A program made the translations under genes and the position numbers. A stretch of 44,081 bases of DNA from Candidatus Alistipes intestinipullorum (GTDB lineage: Bacteria > Bacteroidota > Bacteroidia > Bacteroidales > Rikenellaceae). Each line of letters begins with the position of its first letter. Within the stretch, counting starts at the first letter, position 1. The stretch covers positions 1-44,081 of the forward strand of contig DXGO01000095.1 of NCBI GenBank assembly GCA_019113885.1, written 5' to 3'. Below are positions 39,402-44,081 of the stretch, in pieces. A model generated the notes under the pieces. That model saw only the letters and a list, made by a program, of their open reading frames with translations. It searched no databases and had not been told where the DNA came from.

Positions 39402-40903
39402 CTCTGCCTGCAACGGACGGAATCGGCGACAAACTGCTGGCGCTGCTTCAGTACGACGCCTCCTCGCCGCTGATTTTCAGCAGCGGGCTGTTCCTGTTCC
39501 TATTTGCAGGGTTTCTGCTCATCTACAGTGCTTTCCGACGGGCGCCGATGGCCCGGATCGTCTATGTGGTGCTCTTCTCGCTCTACTTCTACTACAAGTC
39601 GAGCGGCATCTACTTCCTGCTGCTGATCTTCGCCGCGACGAGCGACTTCCTCATCGCTCGGGGCATCTTCCACGCCCAAAGCCGCCGGGCCAAACGGTGG
39701 CTCGTGGCCCTGAGCGTGGCGGTCAACCTCGGCATGCTGGGCTACTTCAAGTACACGAACTTCCTGATCGACATCTCGAACCAACTCTTCGGGCAAGGAT
39801 TCCTGCAGTTCCAGAACATCTTCCTGCCGGTCGGCATCTCGTTCTTCGTCTTCCAGTCGATGAGCTATACGATCGACATCTACCGCGGGCAGCTGAAACC
39901 CCTGACCAACTGGCTCGACTACCTCTTTTATCTGTCGTTCTTCCCGCAGCTGGTCGCCGGCCCCATCGTGCGGGCCCGGGACTTTATCCCGCAAATCCGC
40001 CAGAACCCCGTCGTGGTCACGCGCGAGATGTTCGGGACGGGGGTCTTCCTGATCCTCACGGGGCTCTTCAAGAAGGCCATCATCTCGGATTACATCTCGC
40101 TGAACTTCGTCGACCGCGTCTTCGACGAGCCGCTCCTCTATTCAGGATTCGAATGCCTGATGGGCATCTACGGCTATGCGCTGCAGATCTACTGCGACTT
40201 CTCGGGCTACTCGGACATGGCTATCGGCATTGCTCTGCTCTTGGGCTTCCGCTTCCCGAAGAACTTCGACGCCCCCTACAAGTCGGCGACGATCACCGAA
40301 TTCTGGCGCCGCTGGCACATCTCGCTCTCGTCGTGGCTACGCGACTACCTCTACATTTCGCTGGGTGGCAACCGCAAAGGTCGCCTGCGCACCTACGGGA
40401 ACCTTCTGATGACGATGCTCCTCGGGGGATTGTGGCACGGTGCCGCGGTGCGCTTCATCCTCTGGGGCGGGCTGCACGGCGTGGCCCTCGCGCTGCACAA
40501 ACTCTGGATGGCCGTCGTTCCCGGGGCCAAGGCCACTGGGGCGCAGATGCACTGGTGGAGCCGCGCCGCGGGCATTTTCTTCACATTCAACCTGGTATGC
40601 TTCGGATGGCTGATGTTCCGCGCCGAATCGATGCAGACCGTCACGCTGATGCTGCACCAGATCGCCGAAAACTTCAACGCCGCGATGATCCCGCAGGTCA
40701 TCGCCGGATACGCCGGGGTCTTCGCGCTGATCGCCGCAGGCTACGTGCTGCACCTGCTGCCGGGGCGGGTCGACGCCCTGGCCCAACGCCTCGTCGCCAA
40801 TGCCCCGCTGGTGCTGCAGGTCGTGATGGCCGCCGCGATGATCTGGTGCGTCATGCAGATCAAGTCGAGCGACATCCAGCCGTTCATCTATTTCCAGTTC
40901 TGA
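39398..40903 (+). CDS. MBOAT family O-acyltransferase
   Basis: 501 residues with about ten to twelve membrane helices. The MBOAT signature is complete: a FFPQLVAGPIVRARDF segment near 185, SGYSDMAIGIALLLGFRFP near 268, and the catalytic His in GGLWHGAAVRFILWGGLHG near 345. It moves acyl groups, usually acetyl, across the membrane toward an extracellular acceptor, working with the adjacent SGNH hydrolase, with which its start overlaps (ATGA). The acceptor glycan is not identifiable. A PAP2 gene follows after 21 bases. Confidence 0.93.
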   Translation: MTLPATDGIGDKLLALLQYDASSPLIFSSGLFLFLFAGFLLIYSAFRRAPMARIVYVVLFSLYFYYKSSGIYFLLLIFAATSDFLIARGIFHAQSRRAKRWLVALSVAVNLGMLGYFKYTNFLIDISNQLFGQGFLQFQNIFLPVGISFFVFQSMSYTIDIYRGQLKPLTNWLDYLFYLSFFPQLVAGPIVRARDFIPQIRQNPVVVTREMFGTGVFLILTGLFKKAIISDYISLNFVDRVFDEPLLYSGFECLMGIYGYALQIYCDFSGYSDMAIGIALLLGFRFPKNFDAPYKSATITEFWRRWHISLSSWLRDYLYISLGGNRKGRLRTYGNLLMTMLLGGLWHGAAVRFILWGGLHGVALALHKLWMAVVPGAKATGAQMHWWSRAAGIFFTFNLVCFGWLMFRAESMQTVTLMLHQIAENFNAAMIPQVIAGYAGVFALIAAGYVLHLLPGRVDALAQRLVANAPLVLQVVMAAAMIWCVMQIKSSDIQPFIYFQF

Positions 40904-40924
40904 CCCCCGAAACCCCGACCTCCG

Positions 40925-41569
40925 ATGCACGACCTCGACCAGAGACTCTTCCTGCTGCTGAACTTTGACGGCGGCCCTGTATGGGACCGCGTGATGCTCA
41001 CCGTCTCGGGCACCGCGATGTGGATTCCGCTCTATGCGCTGATCCTCTGGCTCGTATGGCGGAAGGTCGGATGGCGCGGGACGCTGCTCTTCCTCGTATT
41101 GATGGCCGCCGCCGTCGGGCTGGCCGACCTGGTGGCCGGCATTTTCAAGCACACGGGGCTGCTGGGCGACCTGCTGCCGTCGTTCGAACCGCGCCTGCGG
41201 CCGATGTTCACCCCCTCGCTCGAAGGGCTCGACATCTCGCCCGACTCGCTGGCGGCGATCCGCCGCGCCGCACTCCCGGGCGACTGGGCCGTACACGTTC
41301 CGCGGGAGGCCGTGGCAGGACGTTTCGGCACCGTCTCAGCCCACGCCTCGACGATCGTCGCCCTCACGGTGCTTTCGGCCACGGTGATCCGCCGCCAGTG
41401 GTTCACGCTCCTTGTGGCACTCTGCGCCGTAGCCATCTGCTACTCGCGCATCTACCTGGCGAAACACTTCCCGATGGACCTTGTCTGGGGAGCACTGGTC
41501 GGGGCGGCGCTCGGGCTCGCGGCCTGGGCGATTTTCCGCCGGTTGACACGACAACCAAAGGAGCAATAG
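40925..41569 (+). CDS. PAP2 family membrane phosphatase
   Basis: 214 residues with about five helices. PAP2 motifs: FKHTGLLGDLLPSFEPRLRP near 72-95 (motif I), TVSAHASTIVAL near 137 (motif II, VSAH in place of PSGH), and SRIYLAKHFPMDLVWG near 175 (motif III). It hydrolyses a lipid phosphate, for example undecaprenyl diphosphate or phosphatidylglycerol phosphate, at the outer face of the inner membrane. It may belong with the SGNH-MBOAT unit. The motif II change is also common in related proteins of this phylum. Confidence 0.85.
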   Translation: MHDLDQRLFLLLNFDGGPVWDRVMLTVSGTAMWIPLYALILWLVWRKVGWRGTLLFLVLMAAAVGLADLVAGIFKHTGLLGDLLPSFEPRLRPMFTPSLEGLDISPDSLAAIRRAALPGDWAVHVPREAVAGRFGTVSAHASTIVALTVLSATVIRRQWFTLLVALCAVAICYSRIYLAKHFPMDLVWGALVGAALGLAAWAIFRRLTRQPKEQ

Positions 41570-41606
41570 CCCCTATCCGATCGAATCAGTACCAAAAACC
41601 GCTCTC

Positions 41607-41632
41607 CAACCCGAAATCCACCGTGCGGGTTG
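41607..41632 (+). terminator. Inverted repeat, weak terminator overlapping the lysS -33 box
   Basis: A seven-base stem CAACCCG/CGGGTTG (41607-41613, 41626-41632) with a 12-base loop, followed by CTATTTT. Its right arm contains the TTG of the lysS promoter. Confidence 0.35.
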
Positions 41633-41660
41633 CTATTTTGCAGGCTTTTTCGTACTTTTG
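41630..41660 (+). promoter_or_regulatory. Promoter of lysS
   Basis: TTG at 41630-41632, 20 bases, TACTTTTG at 41653-41660; full consensus, 33 bases before the start codon. Confidence 0.7.
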
Positions 41661-41693
41661 CACGGATAACCGAAACCATCAAAACATCACAAT

Positions 41694-43421
41694 ATGGCAA
41701 TCGAACTCAGCGAACAGGAACAGCTTCGCAGACAGTCGCTCCAGGCCTTGCGCGACCTTGGCATCGAGCCCTATCCCGCCGCACGGTACGAAGTGACGGC
41801 CACGGCCCGTGCCATCGCCGAAGGATACGACGATGAAAAGAAGAATTTCGACGACGTGCGCATCGCCGGCCGCATCATGTCGCGCCGCATCATGGGCAGC
41901 GCGTCGTTCTTCGAGTTGCAGGACCACACGGGCCGCATCCAGGTCTACATCCGCCGTGACGACATCTGCCCGGAAGGAGACCCGACGCTCTACAATACGG
42001 TCTTCAAGAAACTGTTGGACATCGGCGACTTCATCGGCGTCGAGGGCTTCGCCTTCCGCACCAACACCGGGGAGCTGTCGGTTCACTGCAAGCGTTTTAC
42101 GGTGCTGTCGAAGTCGATCCGCCCGCTGCCGGTCGTCAAGGAGAAGGACGGCAAGACGTTCGATGCCTTCACCGACCCGGAGGTGCGCTACCGCCAGCGT
42201 TACCTCGACCTGATCGTCAACCCGCAGGTCAAGGAGACCTTCGTCAAGCGCGCCAAGATCATGGCCACGATGCGCGAATTCTTCAACGAGAGAGGCTACG
42301 TGGAGGTCGAGACCCCGATCCTGCAGCCCATTCCGGGCGGCGCGTCGGCACGCCCCTTCATCACGCACCACAACTCGCTCGACGTGGACCTCTACCTGCG
42401 CATCGCCACGGAGCTGTATCTCAAGAAACTGATCGTCGGAGGCTTCGACGGCGTCTACGAGTTCGGCAAGAACTTCCGCAACGAGGGCATGGACCGTACG
42501 CACAACCCTGAGTTCACATGCATGGAGATCTACGTCGCCTACAAGGATTACCGCTGGATGATGGAGTTCACGGAGCAGATGCTCGAGCGCGTGGCCCTGG
42601 CCGTGAACGGCACCACGGAGTTGGAGATCGACGGCAAACAGATCTCGTTCAAGGCGCCGTTCCGCCGCCTGACGATGACCGACGCGATCCTCGAGAAAAC
42701 CGGATACGACATCACGGGGCAGTCGGAGGAGCAACTGCGCGAAGCCTGCAAGCGTCTGAACGTCGAGACCGACGAGACGATGGGCAAGGGCAAGCTGATC
42801 GACGCCATCTTCGGACAGTACTGCGAGGAGGAGCTCATCCAGCCGACCTTCGTCTGCGACTACCCGCGGGAGATGTCGCCGCTGTGCAAGCGCCACCGCG
42901 ACAACCCCGATCTCACGGAGCGCTTCGAACTCTTCGTCAACGGCAAGGAACTCTGCAACGCCTACTCGGAGCTGAACGACCCGATCGACCAGCTGGAGCG
43001 CTTCCAGGAGCAGCTGCGGCTGTCGGAGAAGGGCGACGACGAGGCGATGTTCATCGACATGGACTTCGTGCGGGCGCTGGAGTACGGCATGCCGACCTGC
43101 TCGGGCATGGGCATCGGCATCGACCGCCTGACGATGTTCATGACCAACCAGCCGTCGATCCAGGATGTGCTGTTCTTCCCGCAGATGCGCCCCGAGAAGA
43201 AACCGGTGAACGACCCCGTCGAGGCCTATACGGCCATCGGAGTTCCCGAAGAGTGGGTGCCGGTCATCCAGAAGATGGGCTACCTGACGGTCGACTCGTT
43301 GCGGAAACTCTCACCGGGAAAATTCTTCAACGACCTCTGCGGCTTCAACAAGAAGAACAAACTCGGCCTGAAGGCCCCCTCGATGGAGGAGGTCAAGGCG
43401 TGGTGCGCCGAGAAGGAGTAA
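41694..43421 (+). CDS. lysS: Lysyl-tRNA synthetase (class II) with C-terminal extension
   Basis: 575 residues. It charges tRNA-Lys. An N-terminal OB-fold binds the anticodon (about 55-150: [21 protein letters not shown]). The class II core has motif 1 around [20 protein letters not shown] (near 203), motif 2 [18 protein letters not shown] (near 263), and motif 3 [15 protein letters not shown] (near 472). The last ~75 residues (after [11 protein letters not shown]) are a helical tail, found in LysRS of this phylum and absent from E. coli LysS. A strong promoter lies at 41630-41660. The membrane ORF before tpiA starts 20 bases later. Confidence 0.97.
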   Translation: MAIELSEQEQLRRQSLQALRDLGIEPYPAARYEVTATARAIAEGYDDEKKNFDDVRIAGRIMSRRIMGSASFFELQDHTGRIQVYIRRDDICPEGDPTLYNTVFKKLLDIGDFIGVEGFAFRTNTGELSVHCKRFTVLSKSIRPLPVVKEKDGKTFDAFTDPEVRYRQRYLDLIVNPQVKETFVKRAKIMATMREFFNERGYVEVETPILQPIPGGASARPFITHHNSLDVDLYLRIATELYLKKLIVGGFDGVYEFGKNFRNEGMDRTHNPEFTCMEIYVAYKDYRWMMEFTEQMLERVALAVNGTTELEIDGKQISFKAPFRRLTMTDAILEKTGYDITGQSEEQLREACKRLNVETDETMGKGKLIDAIFGQYCEEELIQPTFVCDYPREMSPLCKRHRDNPDLTERFELFVNGKELCNAYSELNDPIDQLERFQEQLRLSEKGDDEAMFIDMDFVRALEYGMPTCSGMGIGIDRLTMFMTNQPSIQDVLFFPQMRPEKKPVNDPVEAYTAIGVPEEWVPVIQKMGYLTVDSLRKLSPGKFFNDLCGFNKKNKLGLKAPSMEEVKAWCAEKE

Positions 43422-43440
43422 CCAGCAAGTACCCCCCGCC

Positions 43441-43803
43441 ATGCGTTCCCGGAATACCGCACCCCAACAGGCCATCGGGCTTGTGCCCGGCAGCATCGCG
43501 GCCCTCACCCTGTGCGGGCTCACGATGAGCGGCTTGTTGCACGGGGTCATCTGGAAGCTGGTCGCCATCCTCTTCTGCGGGATGGTGTGGTGGCAGGCGT
43601 CGCTCAACGTCCTGGCCAGGATGGCCCGCCGCCAGCGGATCGCCTACCAGGCGCTGTGCTACATCGGGGTATTCTTCATCCCGCTCGTTGAGACCGGGGA
43701 GCTGCCCCACATGGAACGCCTTGTACTAAAACTCATGGGGGTGCTCCTTTGGGCGCTGATTATCGCAATCATCTACAACATCATTTATAAAAACAGACCA
43801 AAA
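43441..43803 (+). CDS. Hydrophobic membrane ORF, in frame with tpiA, no stop
   Basis: From ATG 43441 the frame encodes 121 residues with about four hydrophobic segments (near 11-29, 34-52, 68-84 and 94-116) separated by basic or acidic loops (RMARRQR; VETGELPHMER). No stop codon occurs before tpiA: the segment ends IIYKNRPK and continues directly into MRKKIVAGNW. Composition and topology look like a real small membrane protein, not random frame. It could be (i) an N-terminal extension of triosephosphate isomerase, (ii) a separate gene whose stop has been lost or misread, or (iii) coding with an internal restart at 43804. I recognise no family. Confidence 0.55.
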
Positions 43804-44081
43804 ATGAGAAAGAAAATCGTTGCCGGCAACTGGAAGATGAATACGCTTCCCGCCGAAGGAGTCGAACTGGCCAAGGGCGTTGTCGCAGGGCGCGCCACGG
43901 TATGCTCGTGCGTAAACTTCATCGTATGCCCCCCGTTCACCCACCTCTCGCAGGTGGCCGAGGCCCTGAAGGGTTCGGACATCGAGCTGGGCGCCCAGAA
44001 CTGCGCCGCCGAGGCCAAGGGTGCCTACACGGGCGAGGTCGCAGCCTCGATGATCGCCGCCCTGGGTTGCAAGTACGTGAT
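43804..44081 (+). CDS. tpiA: Triosephosphate isomerase, N-terminal part (cut by window)
   Basis: The first 92 residues are present. MRKKIVAGNWKMN opens with the TIM signature (catalytic Lys in NWKMN); VCPPFTHLSQVAEAL and GAQNCAAEAKGAYTGEVAASMI follow at the expected places. It interconverts dihydroxyacetone phosphate and glyceraldehyde 3-phosphate, adding a second glycolytic gene to this window besides pfkA. ATG 43804 sits after an A-rich stretch (TATAAAAACAGACCAAAA), typical of starts in this phylum. The catalytic His and Glu lie beyond the window. The same frame is open upstream for 121 codons. Confidence 0.93.
   Translation, partial: MRKKIVAGNWKMNTLPAEGVELAKGVVAGRATVCSCVNFIVCPPFTHLSQVAEALKGSDIELGAQNCAAEAKGAYTGEVAASMIAALGCKYV

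Overview
The window is GC-rich chromosomal DNA from a member of the Bacteroidota. A gut anaerobe close to Alistipes (Rikenellaceae) is the best fit. Pointers to the phylum are seen directly: the -33/-7 promoters (TTG, 18-22 bases, TAnnTTTG) in front of many genes, families largely confined to the phylum (DUF4252, DUF4290, DUF4369-thioredoxin lipoproteins, DUF4492 before cydAB, fimbrillin), A-rich rather than Shine-Dalgarno translation starts, and a lysyl-tRNA synthetase with the extra C-terminal helical tail. The genus is inference. There is no insertion sequence, phage, CRISPR array or rRNA; this is core chromosome with a few accessory units.

Layout. 1-334: start of ribosomal protein L31 type B (leftward), then a tRNA with CAT anticodon with its own promoter and terminator. 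419-2945 (minus): ECF sigma factor, membrane anti-sigma protein, outer-membrane beta-barrel protein and a DUF4252 protein. 3106-6593: a PadR/PspC envelope operon (two PspC proteins, PadR regulator, DUF2807 repeat protein, large PspC protein) behind a promoter whose -33 box sits inside a near-palindrome. 6592-8751: 6-phosphofructokinase and a PfkB-type sugar/nucleoside kinase. 8781-13131: family 2 glycosyltransferase, DsbD-type thiol reductase, CysM-like cysteine synthase, initiator tRNA. 13202-18126 (minus): a five-gene heterodisulfide-reductase-like (Hdr) operon ending in a membrane HdrE-HdrD fusion. 18206-21616 (minus): DHFR, thymidylate synthase, LpxH and a DUF4369 thioredoxin-fold lipoprotein. 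21621-25969: DUF4290 protein, a divergent sigma-54 activator, a HAD phosphatase and an NhaC antiporter. 26257-30655: a second thioredoxin-fold lipoprotein and the DUF4492-cydA-cydB bd oxidase operon. 30680-33161: FabI, an orphan fimbrillin-like lipoprotein and a tiny Cys-rich lipoprotein. 33195-36183 (minus): SPOR-like protein, small lipoprotein, MenG/UbiE and an FtsX/LolE-type permease. 36257-41569: SDR reductase, zinc metallopeptidase, SGNH hydrolase, MBOAT acyltransferase and PAP2 phosphatase. 41630-44081: LysRS, then a membrane-protein frame that runs without a stop into triosephosphate isomerase, cut by the window edge.

How it fits together. MenG (menaquinone), cytochrome bd and the Hdr-like membrane complex suggest a menaquinone-centred electron economy in an anaerobe that tolerates traces of oxygen. 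DsbD and the thioredoxin-fold lipoproteins point to periplasmic thiol chemistry, although both lipoproteins have lost the normal CXXC. Much of the remainder concerns the envelope (LpxH, FabI, PspC/PadR, LolE-like, SGNH/MBOAT/PAP2, fimbrillin).

The observations I rate highest are the Hdr-like operon, the in-frame membrane segment before TpiA, the PadR/PspC operon with its operator and 19-residue solenoid repeat, the swapped T-loop of the first tRNA, and a sigma-54 activator with no DNA-binding domain.
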